Part shown: in pieces, positions 17,507-26,055 of the stretch
Layout: every line of letters starts with the position of its first letter
Numbering within the stretch: the stretch's first letter is position 1
Assembly (NCBI GenBank): GCA_965243545.1
Contig: OZ251573.1
Coordinates: forward strand, 1,178,001-1,242,000
Source of the DNA: CATQHW01 sp965243545
GTDB taxonomy: Bacteria; Spirochaetota; Spirochaetia; SZUA-6; Bin103
Direction: 5' to 3'
Length of the DNA stretch: 64,000 nucleotides
Notes under the pieces: model-generated
Told to the model about the DNA's origin: nothing
The model's database searches: none
Seen by the model: the letters and a program-made list of their open reading frames with translations, nothing else
Position numbers and translations under genes: made by a program

Positions 17507-18678
17507 GCCTTCGGGATCGAATGCAGCGTACGGACTCGGAAGCCCGGTACCGGGCTTTGTATCGCAGGTATGGCGTGATCGACAACCCGTTCCCGTCCGC
17601 GGGGCAGCCGTCGGGGCATCCGCGTATGGAAGACGCGGTCGACGACGCGATGGAAAATCGCTTTCGGCAGTTCGAGGAAGGCGGCCATGCATCTCAGGTG
17701 ATCACGATAGTGGGAACACAAGGCGTCGGCAAGACGAATCTCCTCAATCACTATGAGGAGCAGTTCCTCGACTACTATCGGGAAAGGGAACCATACTACA
17801 TCATACGATACTACCCGGATCCGGAACCCTCTTTTGACTCCGTTCTGAGAGCGATCATCCGCAGCTTCGACTACCGGCATTTCGAGAACATCGGCCGAGC
17901 GCTCGCGCAGAGCGGCGACGAGGATCGGGACGCGGCAAAGGAACGGGCCGGCCATCATGACGTAAGGATCGTTCTCAACAGCCTGGAACATGCCAGTGGG
18001 AACGACGAACAGCTTGCCGAGTGCGCCCGGCTCGCTCTGGACTGGCTCCTGGGGATGAGGGTACTGAAGCGGCACCGCGAAGTGCTCGGGGTGAGTTTTC
18101 GTCTCGATACGGTCGAGTCGCGCACCCAGGCGTTGCGCGACGTCATCTACGTCAGCGAACGGCTCGGGCTCCTTGAGGGTATTTTTTTGCTGCTGGACGA
18201 GCTGGAGAAGCAGGACTACTCGCTGAGCAAGACCCCTGTCCTGCGCTTTCTCTTTTCCATACGGGCTTTGATCGACGCCCTTCCGAAGCGGCTGTTCCTG
18301 ATGTTGGCGATGACGGTCGAGGCGCGCCGGCGCTATTTCGCGATGCTTCCGGCATTGGCGGGACGGCTTCAGGACACCATCGCGTTGCCGCCGATCAAGG
18401 AACCGGCCGAGGCCGAGCGGCTGTTCGAGTTCTACTTTCGGCGAGGGCGGGAGGCGGCGGGATCGAATCCGCGGGTACGGGGCGAGACGCAGGGGACCTC
18501 CATGTTATTCGGCGCCGATGAGCTGCGGGACCTGTTTCGCACACTGCGGGAGCGTGCCGAGGAACGCGGGATCGGAGGGGTCACGCCCCGTGACTACTTG
18601 CACGCTCTTCACGAAGCGTGGGAAAGCCGGGCGCCCGGACCGGAGATGAGCGCCGGGCCGGATAACGTCGACGGATGA
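17503..18678 (+). CDS. AAA-type P-loop ATPase of the PIN/DUF1156 operon
   Basis: A 391-residue ATPase. The P-loop GTQGVGKTN is at residues 71-79 after the strand SQVITIV, and Walker B is IFLLLDELE at 227-235. The C-terminal part looks like a helical lid plus a region that could hold a winged helix (GIGGVTPRDYLHALHEAW). The layout resembles ORC/Cdc6- or BrxC-like ATPases more than transporters. It overlaps the PIN gene and the methyltransferase gene by 4 bp each, so a complex is likely. It may load or sense on DNA and control the nuclease (inference). I found no Toprim, HNH or helicase domain in it. Confidence 0.85.
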   Translation: MSLRDRMQRTDSEARYRALYRRYGVIDNPFPSAGQPSGHPRMEDAVDDAMENRFRQFEEGGHASQVITIVGTQGVGKTNLLNHYEEQFLDYYREREPYYIIRYYPDPEPSFDSVLRAIIRSFDYRHFENIGRALAQSGDEDRDAAKERAGHHDVRIVLNSLEHASGNDEQLAECARLALDWLLGMRVLKRHREVLGVSFRLDTVESRTQALRDVIYVSERLGLLEGIFLLLDELEKQDYSLSKTPVLRFLFSIRALIDALPKRLFLMLAMTVEARRRYFAMLPALAGRLQDTIALPPIKEPAEAERLFEFYFRRGREAAGSNPRVRGETQGTSMLFGADELRDLFRTLRERAEERGIGGVTPRDYLHALHEAWESRAPGPEMSAGPDNVDG

Positions 18679-21623
18679 GTGACGCGCGGCTGATCGAGCG
18701 GTGGCTGCCGATCGGGGCGCTCGGCGAGGAGAGCATCCGCGAGCGCCGGTCGATGACGGCGCTGCCTCCCACCTATTACCTGCACGTCTGGTGGGCGCGG
18801 CGCCCGTTGGTGGCGGCGCGGGCGGCGGTGCTGGCGTCGCTGCTGCCGGCGGACGCGGACCGGGAGCGGTTTCTGCGCGTGCTCGGCATCCACGGCGACC
18901 CGGTGGCCGCGCGGCGCAGGATCGATGCGGCCAAGCGGTCCGGGAAGCGATTCCAGGGACAGGCGTACAGTTATCCGCGGGCATTTGGCTATGCGCCAAA
19001 GCCTGCGGATCAGGAATGGTTGCGGACCACGCTGAAGGCGTCGCCGAGCGACTTTGGGCTCCTCGATCCGACGGCGGGAGGCGGGAGCATCCCTTTCGAA
19101 GCCGTGCGGCTTGGGGCTGCGGCCATCGCCAATGATCTCAACCCCGTATCGGCGCTGATCATGGACGCTACGGTGAAATGGCCTTCAGTGTTCGGCATGG
19201 ACCTCTGCCGCGAGTTCGACGGTTTGTCGAAGCGGTTCATCCTGGAACGAGAAGATCGCCTCTCCCCGTATTTTCCGAAGGAGCGGAAACAAGCCGATGT
19301 TGTCGATGCCATCGCAACGAACTTCCTGTGGGCACGGACGATCACCTGTCCGTATTGCGAGGGGCTGGTGCCGTTGGCGCCGAATTGGCGGTTGGCGCCG
19401 GACGGGACGGGGGTGCGGCTGGAGCCGCAGGCCGGCGGCGGACCGGGAGAGGCGGGCAGGGTGTGCCGATTTCGTATCGTTCGGGAGGCGCGGGAGCAGT
19501 CGGAAGGGACGGTGGCGCGCGGGCGGGCCGCCTGTCCGTGGCCGGATTGCGGGCGGGTGATCGGCGGGGATGAGATCAAGACGCAGGCGCAGGCCGGGGC
19601 GATGGGCGAGCAACTGTACGCCGTGGTCTACAAGGATCGGGTGATCACCGAGACGAAGACCGGGCGCCGGCGGGAGAAGTGGGTGCGCCGCTACCGAGCC
19701 CCGCGCCCGGAGGATGACAACTCGGCGGCCATAGCGGCGCGGCTGGCGGAGAAGCTACCGGAGTGGGAAGCATACAACCTGATCCCGACTGAGCAGATTC
19801 CCGACGGCACTCAAAGCGGCACGCCGCTCCGCTACGGGATGGTGCGCTGGCGGGACCTGTTCTCGCCGCGGCAGCTGCTGTGCCACGGCACCGGGGTGGA
19901 AGTGTACCGGGAGCTCCTTGAAGCCGACCGGGCAGCCGGCGCGCTCACCCCGCTGCGGGAGGCCGCCTACGGCTACCTGGCGCTCTCCCTCGACAAGCTG
20001 CTCAACTACAACTCCCGCCTGTCGGTCTGGATGCCGGCGCGGGAAGTGGTCGCCAACACCTTCAACCGGCACGACTTTGGGTTCTGCTGGTCCTACGCCG
20101 AGATGGCGCCGTTGATCACCGGACTCGGCTACGACTGGGCGATCCGCCAGACCGCCAAGTGCATCGGCGAGCTGGTGGCGCTGGTGCGCCCCGGCGCGGA
20201 CAGCGGCGCCCTCTTCGCCGACACCGCGCCCCGTCCGCCGGTCACCATCACCTGCAAGTCCGGGGACGCCCTCGACCATATCGCCGCCGGCAGCATCGAC
20301 GCGGTGGTGATGGACCCGCCCTACTACGACAACGTGATGTACGCGGAGCTGTCCGACTTCTTCTACGTCTGGCTCAAGCGCACCGCCGGCCAGGTCTTTC
20401 CCGATCTGTTCCGGCTTCGCCTCACCGACAAAGAGAGCGAAGCGGTCGCCAACCCGGCGCGGTTCCGCGGCGAGACGGGCGCGCGGGCGCTGGCCGGGCG
20501 CGACTACCAGGAGCGGATGCAGTGGATCTTCGAGGAGATGCGGCGGGTGCTGAAGCCGAACGGGGTGATGACGTTGATGTTCACGCACAAGGCGACCGGC
20601 GCCTGGGACGCGCTCACCGGCGGGCTGATGGAGGCCGGCTTCGCCATCACCGCGTCATGGCCGATCAACACCGAGGCGGAGGGGAGCCTGCACGTGCGCA
20701 ACAAGGCGGCGGCCAACAGCACGATCTTCCTGGCGTGCCGTCCGCGCACCGCCGAGCGCCAACCGGACGCAGAAAACGTGTACTGGGAGGACATCGAGCC
20801 ACGGGTAGCGGACGCGGTGCGGGAGCGGGTAGCGGAGTACCAGGCCGCCGGCATCCGCGGCGTCGATCTCTACTTGGCGTGCTTCGGCCCCGCCCTGGAA
20901 GAATTCTCCCGGCACTGGCCGTTGACGCGCGGCCGGCCGCGCCCCAAGCCGCAGGAGGAAGGCCGGCGGCGGGGCCGGCAGCCCGAGCTCCTCAATGCCG
21001 AGCCCGGCCTCTACGAGGTCACCCCGGAGGACGTGCTGGACACCGCGCGGCGGGAGGTGAAGCGCTGGCGCCTGGAGCAACTGACGCACCGCCGGGCGAA
21101 CGCCGATCTCGATCCGCCCACCGCGTTCTTCGTGCTGGCGTGGGACGCCTTTGACGCACCGGCGTTCGCCTACGACGAGGCGCTGCGGCTGGCGCGCGCG
21201 GTGGGAGTGGACCTGGACCGGGAGGTAGTGGGCCGGCTGGCGGAGAAGAAGGGCAGCGAGCTGCGGCTGTGGGACTCTGCCCGGCGCGCGGCAGCCGGCA
21301 CGCTGGGGCCAAAGGACGGCTCGCGCGGGATGATCGATGTTCTGCACCGCGCCGCCCACCTGGGGCGCACCGGCACGCTGGGGGACGCGCGCGACATGTT
21401 GAACGACCATCTCGGAGCGCGGGAGCGGTCATTTCTGGCGGCGCTGGAAGCGGTGCTGGAGGTGCTGCCGGTGACCAGCCACTGGACCAGGATCGAGCTG
21501 CCGAGCGAGGCCGCGCCCGCCGGCGACGACTTCGAGGCGCTGTACCATCTGATGCGGCTGGAGTACGGCGACCGCATCGACGAACCGGAGCAACTCAAAC
21601 TGTGGCAAGCCGACGCCGCCTGA
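18675..21623 (+). CDS. DUF1156 zinc-ribbon adenine-specific DNA methyltransferase (COG1743 type)
   Basis: A 982-residue DNA methyltransferase. It opens with the DUF1156 signature (ERRSMTALPPTYYLHVWWARRP, read here at residues 24-45). The SAM site is DPTAGGGS at 131-138, the Zn ribbon uses C225, C228, C287 and C292, and the catalytic DPPYYDNVMY starts at 547, so motif I precedes motif IV. The C-terminal third (from about 730) is helical and ends EQLKLWQADAA. Such enzymes methylate adenine and occur in BREX type 3 (PglXI) and in DUF499/DUF3780 defence clusters; neither partner set is present here. In this operon it probably marks self DNA while the PIN protein or ATPase acts on unmarked DNA (inference). 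Confidence 0.92.
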   Translation: MSDARLIERWLPIGALGEESIRERRSMTALPPTYYLHVWWARRPLVAARAAVLASLLPADADRERFLRVLGIHGDPVAARRRIDAAKRSGKRFQGQAYSYPRAFGYAPKPADQEWLRTTLKASPSDFGLLDPTAGGGSIPFEAVRLGAAAIANDLNPVSALIMDATVKWPSVFGMDLCREFDGLSKRFILEREDRLSPYFPKERKQADVVDAIATNFLWARTITCPYCEGLVPLAPNWRLAPDGTGVRLEPQAGGGPGEAGRVCRFRIVREAREQSEGTVARGRAACPWPDCGRVIGGDEIKTQAQAGAMGEQLYAVVYKDRVITETKTGRRREKWVRRYRAPRPEDDNSAAIAARLAEKLPEWEAYNLIPTEQIPDGTQSGTPLRYGMVRWRDLFSPRQLLCHGTGVEVYRELLEADRAAGALTPLREAAYGYLALSLDKLLNYNSRLSVWMPAREVVANTFNRHDFGFCWSYAEMAPLITGLGYDWAIRQTAKCIGELVALVRPGADSGALFADTAPRPPVTITCKSGDALDHIAAGSIDAVVMDPPYYDNVMYAELSDFFYVWLKRTAGQVFPDLFRLRLTDKESEAVANPARFRGETGARALAGRDYQERMQWIFEEMRRVLKPNGVMTLMFTHKATGAWDALTGGLMEAGFAITASWPINTEAEGSLHVRNKAAANSTIFLACRPRTAERQPDAENVYWEDIEPRVADAVRERVAEYQAAGIRGVDLYLACFGPALEEFSRHWPLTRGRPRPKPQEEGRRRGRQPELLNAEPGLYEVTPEDVLDTARREVKRWRLEQLTHRRANADLDPPTAFFVLAWDAFDAPAFAYDEALRLARAVGVDLDREVVGRLAEKKGSELRLWDSARRAAAGTLGPKDGSRGMIDVLHRAAHLGRTGTLGDARDMLNDHLGARERSFLAALEAVLEVLPVTSHWTRIELPSEAAPAGDDFEALYHLMRLEYGDRIDEPEQLKLWQADAA

Positions 21624-21672
21624 CGGCTCGGCGGCCCCGCGCGTAACTCCTCCGGTCGAATCCCGCCGCCGA

Positions 21673-22244
21673 CTATTGCTCGGCCGCCTCACCAACGGCG
21701 GAGTCCGGTTGCTGCCTGAGCCGCCGGAATTCGGCCTCGTCGATTCCCGTGGCAGCTGCAATCGTCGACCATGGGACATCTCGGCCCAGAAGTCCCTTGA
21801 TGGTACGCAGTATGCCTTCTTCGCGGCCTTTCCGTAGGCCTTCCTGGCGGCCTTCCTGGCGGCCTTCCTGGCGGCCTTCCTGACGGCCTTTCTGGAGGCC
21901 CTCCCGGAGACCCTTCTGCAGGGCCTCCTGCTCCACCACTTCGGCGTAGGCTTGTATCATGCCTCGCGTATCGGTCATCACTTCTTCTCCTCCCGGCACG
22001 TCGCGCCGTACCTCCTCCGCGAATCGGTTCCAGCGCTCCGGAGCCTTCGTCGTCGCCGCCGCTGCCACGTGTCGCGCAACCAGCTGTCGATGAAGCTGCG
22101 GTCGCGCCGCTTCAGGGTGGACCAGATCAAGGCGTTGGTGATCGGCTGCGGCAGGTTGGCGCGGAGCAGGGCGGCGGCCTCGGCCTCGTCGCGGAACACG
22201 GAGCGAAACAGGTGATCGTGGGGCTTGGCAACCTCGCCGGCCAT
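21673..22244 (-). pseudogene. Rpn-family nuclease/transposase remnant with internal deletion
   Basis: Broken member of the Rpn (recombination-promoting nuclease, PD-(D/E)XK transposase_31) family. The N-terminal piece starts at ATG 22244 with the usual PHDHLFRSVF and continues to RDRSFIDSWLRDT near 22080. The nuclease core that normally follows (roughly 150-200 residues) is missing. The C-terminal piece, in another frame, resumes with ERWNRFAEEVRRD and ends at 21673 after a Gln/Glu/Gly/Arg repeat tail. So a deletion plus frame change has destroyed it. Intact Rpn proteins are about 280-320 aa. It lies directly after the methyltransferase operon on the opposite strand. Confidence 0.75.
21825..21908. 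repeat. Seven 12-bp tandem units inside the Rpn remnant
   Basis: The unit GGCCTTCCTGGC is perfect in three copies (21837-21872) and degenerate in the flanking four. On the minus strand it encodes an EGRQ-type four-residue repeat typical of Rpn protein tails. Unit length is a multiple of three, so copy number can change without shifting frame. Confidence 0.85.
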
Positions 22245-22328
22245 GACTTGACGGCCACGATATTCGTCACGCGGAGCGCCGTCAATCGCCGAAGGCTCCG
22301 CGACTGAGTTTCGTGTATACTGCGCAGG

Positions 22329-23468
22329 ATGAAGATCACGGCGGTCCGCGTTCTGCACGTCGACCGGTATCTGTATGCGTTGGTGGAGACCGACGCGGGC
22401 ATCACGGGGTTGGGCGAATCGGGCACCTGGGGGTACCTGGAGGCGTCCGGCGCGGTGATCGACCGCTGGCGGGAGTACCTGGTCGGACAGGACCCGCTCC
22501 GCATCGAGCACCATTGGCAGTACCTGTACCGATCCATGCACTTCCGCGGGGCGGCGGTGATGGGCGCGTTGAGCGCCATCGACATAGCCTTGTGGGACAT
22601 AGCCGGCAAGCGCTTCGGCGTCCCCGTGCACCAGCTGCTCGGCGGGCGCTGCCGCGACCGGGCGCGCGTCTACTACCACGTGTTCGGCGAAACCCGCGAC
22701 CAGCTGGTGCGCGGCTGCATCGCCGCCAAGGAGCGCGGCTTCACCGCGGTCGGCCATCTGTCCCCGTTCTACGACGTGCCGCGCGAGCGGCCGTACGCGC
22801 CCGGCACGCACGCCGCCAAGATGGCGGATGCCGTCGAGACCGTGGCGCAGTGCCGCCAGGCGGTGGGGGACGCGGTCGACCTCTGCATCGAGATCCACCG
22901 CCGCCTCACGCCGGCCGAGGCGGTCGTGTTTGCGGACGCGATTCAAGCGTACCGCCCGATGTTCTACGAGGACCCGGTCACGCCCGACAACCTGGACGAG
23001 ATGGTCGAGGTGGCGCGCCGCATCAACGTCCCCATCGCCACCGGCGAGCGGCTGCACAGCATCTGGGAGTTCCAGGCGCTGCTGCAGCGCGGGGCGGTCC
23101 AGTTCGCGCGGGTCGACGTCTGCATGGTCGGCGGCATCACGCACGCCAAGAAGATCGCCGCGCTGGCCGAGGCGTTCCATGTCCAGGTGGCGCCGCACAA
23201 TCCGCTCAGCCCGGTCAGCACCGCGGCCTGCGTGCAGCTGGCCGCCTGCATCCCCAACTTCGCCATCCAGGAGCTGCCGACCGGCGAGGAGGAGTCTCCC
23301 AAACGTGACATCGTCACGGAACCGCTGACGGTCCGCGACGGGTACCTGCTGGTCCCGGACGGACCCGGCATCGGCATCGCGCTGGCGCCCGGCGCCGAGC
23401 GCATTCCCCCGCGGCCGCGCCCGTTCGTCACGCGCCTGCACGAGGACGGATCGGTCGTCGACGACTGA
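22329..23468 (+). CDS. Enolase-superfamily sugar-acid dehydratase (galactonate dehydratase-like)
   Basis: Enolase-superfamily protein of 379 aa. Metal ligands fit CIEIHRRL, MFYEDPV and PIATGERLHS; the His in EIHRR and the later VQVAPHNPLSPVSTAA match the acid/base arrangement of D-galactonate/gluconate/mannonate dehydratases. The usual KxK segment after the lid reads AVGHLSPF, which is atypical. It would make a 2-keto-3-deoxy sugar acid, the substrate class of the KDG-type kinase at 27056 and of the aldolase at 4702. A TATACT box at 22316-22321 sits 7 bp before the ATG, so the transcript is probably leaderless. It is divergent from the Rpn remnant. Confidence 0.88.
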   Translation: MKITAVRVLHVDRYLYALVETDAGITGLGESGTWGYLEASGAVIDRWREYLVGQDPLRIEHHWQYLYRSMHFRGAAVMGALSAIDIALWDIAGKRFGVPVHQLLGGRCRDRARVYYHVFGETRDQLVRGCIAAKERGFTAVGHLSPFYDVPRERPYAPGTHAAKMADAVETVAQCRQAVGDAVDLCIEIHRRLTPAEAVVFADAIQAYRPMFYEDPVTPDNLDEMVEVARRINVPIATGERLHSIWEFQALLQRGAVQFARVDVCMVGGITHAKKIAALAEAFHVQVAPHNPLSPVSTAACVQLAACIPNFAIQELPTGEEESPKRDIVTEPLTVRDGYLLVPDGPGIGIALAPGAERIPPRPRPFVTRLHEDGSVVDD

Positions 23469-23514
23469 TCCGCCGGTCGCCGCGCCGCCCCTTGCGGGAC
23501 CGGCTAAACATTCA

Positions 23515-23544
23515 TATACTGGTCGTTATCATCTATAGCGACCA
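23515..23544. promoter_or_regulatory. Probable hipBA promoter and operator
   Basis: TATACT at 23515-23520 is a good -10 box. It abuts the inverted repeat TGGTCG (23520-23525) and CGACCA (23539-23544), with a 13-bp A/T-rich centre. HipB-type antitoxins bind such palindromes to repress their own operon. The stretch is strikingly AT-rich in this genome. Confidence 0.65.
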
Positions 23545-23556
23545 TTTTCTGAACCG

Positions 23557-23901
23557 ATGAAGGCTTCCCGATCACAGGCGGCGCTGCCGCTCGGCGTGCG
23601 CCGCGCACTGCGCAAGCTGGGGATGGACCTGTCGGCGGCCCGCCGGCGCAGGCGGATACCGGTGGCGCTCATGGCCGAACGGGCGTTCATCAGCCGCACG
23701 ACGCTGGCGCGGGTGGAGCAGGGGGACCCGGGCGTCTCCATCGGCATCTACGCGTCGGTCCTGTTCGTGCTGGGAATGGCCGACCGGCTCGGCGGCCTGG
23801 CGGACGCGTCGCATGACCCGCTGGGGTTGTCTCTGGAAGAGGAGCGGCTGCCGCGGCGCATCCGTACGGCGCGGCCGCCGGAACCCGGTCATGGAACGTG
23901 A
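23557..23901 (+). CDS. hipB: HipB-like XRE-family antitoxin
   Basis: Helix-turn-helix protein of 114 aa. The XRE fold covers about residues 22-75: the first helices DLSAARRRRRIPVALMAER, the recognition helix ISRTTLARVEQ and the GVSIGIYASVLFVLGM closing helix. It should bind the palindrome at 23520-23544 and hold the HipA kinase inactive. Its last 11 bp overlap the start of hipA, as expected for a toxin-antitoxin pair. The C-terminal 40 residues are Arg- and Pro-rich and probably contact HipA. Confidence 0.85.
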   Translation: MKASRSQAALPLGVRRALRKLGMDLSAARRRRRIPVALMAERAFISRTTLARVEQGDPGVSIGIYASVLFVLGMADRLGGLADASHDPLGLSLEEERLPRRIRTARPPEPGHGT

Positions 23902-25138
23902 GACCACCGTCTACGTCGATCTGGACGGCGCCACCGTTCCGGTAGGCACGCTGTGGACGCGGACGCGCGGCGCCCGGCAGACCGCCTCGTTCGAGTACGC
24001 CGCTTCGTGGTTGGCGCGCCCGGACGCCTTCGGCATCGATCCGGCGCTGCCGCCGGCGCGCGGCCCGTTTCACACCGACCGGCCGCTGTTCAACGCCTTT
24101 ACCGATCCCGCTCCCGACCGCTGGGGGCAGAACCTGATGCGCCGCAACGAGCGCCGCCAGGCTCTCACCGAACGGCGCCAACCCCGGACCTTGCAGGCCA
24201 TCGACTACCTGACCCTGGTCGACGACCGGACCCGGCTCGGCGCGCTCCGCTTTCGGGACGCCGGCGGGGGAGGGTTCCTCACCACCGGCGACCGGCCGGT
24301 GCCGCCGGTCGTCGATCTGCCGCGCCTGCTGTCGGCGACCAACCGCGCCATCGACGCGGACGAGACCGACGAAGACCTGCGGCTGATCCTGGCCCCCGGA
24401 ACGTCGCTCGGCGGCGCTCGCCCCAAGGCGACGGTGCGGGATACCGACGGGCATCTGCTGATCGCCAAGTTTCCGCGCAGGGACGACGAGTGGCCGGTCA
24501 CCCGCTGGGAGGCGGCCGCCATGGCCTTGGCGCAGGCGGCCGGCATCGACGTCGCGCCGTTCCGGCTGCGCAACGCCGCCGGCCGCGCGGTCCTGACGGC
24601 CCGCCGATTCGACCGCCGGCAAGGGCAGCGGATCGCGTTCACGTCGGCGCTCACCGCGCTGGAAGCAGCCGACCACGACGAGCAGCGCAGCTATCTTGAG
24701 ATCGCTGAGTTCCTGCGCCGCGAGGGCAGCGCCGTGGACCGGGATCTGCGCCAGCTCTGGCGCCGGATCGCGTTCAACGTGCTGGTCTCCAACACCGACG
24801 ACCACCTGCGCAATCACGGCTTCCTGCGCGCGCCGCACGGCTGGCGGCTGTCGCCGGCGTACGACCTCAACCCCGTGCCGGTCGACGTGAAGCCGCGCGT
24901 CCACGCGCTCGCCTTGGACGACTTCGACGGCACCGCGTCGCTCGAAACGGCGCTGGCGGTCGCTCCCCGGTTCGGCATGGCCGGCCGGGACGCCCGCGCG
25001 GTACTGGCGGAGGTGGGCCGGGCGGTCCGCGGCTGGCGTGACGCCGCCGCGCGGCGCGGCCTGACGCCGGACGACGTCGAGCGGATGGCCAGCGCCTTCG
25101 ATCACCGGGACGCACGGATCGCGGCCGGCGGACCCTGA
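23891..25138 (+). CDS. hipA: HipA-like serine/threonine kinase toxin
   Basis: Type II toxin kinase of the HipA family, 415 aa; relatives phosphorylate glutamyl-tRNA synthetase or other targets and cause growth arrest. Visible motifs are the Gly-rich loop SLGGARPKA near residue 178, the LIAKFPR lysine, the catalytic VSNTDDHLRNHGF and the Mg-binding SPAYDLNPV. The N-terminal subdomain (residues 1-100) has the PLFNAFTDPAPDRWG segment typical of the group. ATG 23891 lies inside the hipB 3' end. All key kinase residues look intact, so the toxin may be active. Confidence 0.9.
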   Translation: MERETTVYVDLDGATVPVGTLWTRTRGARQTASFEYAASWLARPDAFGIDPALPPARGPFHTDRPLFNAFTDPAPDRWGQNLMRRNERRQALTERRQPRTLQAIDYLTLVDDRTRLGALRFRDAGGGGFLTTGDRPVPPVVDLPRLLSATNRAIDADETDEDLRLILAPGTSLGGARPKATVRDTDGHLLIAKFPRRDDEWPVTRWEAAAMALAQAAGIDVAPFRLRNAAGRAVLTARRFDRRQGQRIAFTSALTALEAADHDEQRSYLEIAEFLRREGSAVDRDLRQLWRRIAFNVLVSNTDDHLRNHGFLRAPHGWRLSPAYDLNPVPVDVKPRVHALALDDFDGTASLETALAVAPRFGMAGRDARAVLAEVGRAVRGWRDAAARRGLTPDDVERMASAFDHRDARIAAGGP

Positions 25139-25203
25139 AGAGCCGAGGGCCCGGCCGCCACTGCCCGTTTGCCCGGTTCCGGGGGGCCGTGCTAGCGTCC
25201 CCC

Positions 25204-25998
25204 ATGCACCCGTTCATCGAAACCGCCATGCCCGACGGCGCCGCCGGCGTGCACTGGTTCGAGCAGAGCAGCTTTGCGGTCCGCGACGCGGCCGGGACGC
25301 TCGTCCTGGTCGACCCGTATTCCCCGCACGATCGCCCCGCCGACCGCTACATCCACGCCGACCCGCCGATGGATGAAGCCGAGTGGCCGGCCGACTTCGT
25401 GCTGCTCACCCACGCGCACGGCGACCACACCAATCCCGAGACCCTGACGCGGCTGCACGCCGCGGCGCCGGACGCCCGCTACCTCGGCCCGCCGGAGGCG
25501 ATCGAGCAGATCGTCGCCGAGACCCCGATCGCGGCCGCCCAGTGCACGGCGGTAGCCGCCGGCGACCACGCGCCGATCGGCCCCATGACCGCGCACGCGG
25601 TCTACGCCAAGCCGCCCGGCGGCGATCCCGGCGCCGGCATCGCGCCGCCCGACACCACCCACCTCGGCTTCGTGGTCGAGACGGGGCGGCACGGGTTCTA
25701 CTTCACCGGCGATCCGATCAACACCTTCGCCGAGCACGAGTCGCTCACGGCGCCGGTCGCCGCGCTACGCCCCACCGTGGGGTTTTTCACCACCCACCCC
25801 ACGGAAGGGGAGTTTCCGTACTTCGACGGGTCCGTCCGCATGGCCGAGCGGTCCCGGGTCAACCTGGCGTTTCCGTCGCACTACGACTGTTTCGTCGCCC
25901 GCAACTACGACCCCGCCGCGTGGGCCAACTCCTTTCCGTCCGGCGTGACGCCGACGCTCATCCTCCGGCGCGAATCCTACATCGTCTTCGAGCCGTGA
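25204..25998 (+). CDS. MBL-fold metal-dependent hydrolase (UlaG-like)
   Basis: Metallo-beta-lactamase-fold hydrolase of 264 aa. The zinc-binding THAHGDHTN is at about residue 80, the next ligand Asp is in YFTGDPINTF, and FPSHYDCF supplies the last His. It resembles the UlaG-like lactonase group that opens sugar-lactone phosphates, which would fit the sugar-acid context, but the specific substrate is unknown. ATG 25204 is preferred over TTG 25189 because it begins the fold directly. Its 3' end meets the amidohydrolase gene tail to tail within an 18-bp repeat. Confidence 0.82.
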   Translation: MHPFIETAMPDGAAGVHWFEQSSFAVRDAAGTLVLVDPYSPHDRPADRYIHADPPMDEAEWPADFVLLTHAHGDHTNPETLTRLHAAAPDARYLGPPEAIEQIVAETPIAAAQCTAVAAGDHAPIGPMTAHAVYAKPPGGDPGAGIAPPDTTHLGFVVETGRHGFYFTGDPINTFAEHESLTAPVAALRPTVGFFTTHPTEGEFPYFDGSVRMAERSRVNLAFPSHYDCFVARNYDPAAWANSFPSGVTPTLILRRESYIVFEP

Positions 25999-26001
25999 CG
26001 C

Positions 26002-26055
26002 CGGTCACTCCGGCAGCGGCCGTCACTCCGGCAGGGGCAGTCACTCCGGGAGGGG
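26002..26055. repeat. Three 18-bp tandem copies at a convergent gene junction
   Basis: Units at 26002-26019, 26020-26037 and 26038-26055 share GTCACTCCGG and differ at the edges. On the minus strand each unit carries the same PLPE-stop end in the same frame, so the amidohydrolase stop at 26041 is simply copy three. Probably a local duplication of the gene tail. Confidence 0.8.

Noticed and set aside
21825..21908. Regular repeats that could suggest a CRISPR array
   Set aside because: Units are 12 bp with no spacers and encode a protein tail; not CRISPR.
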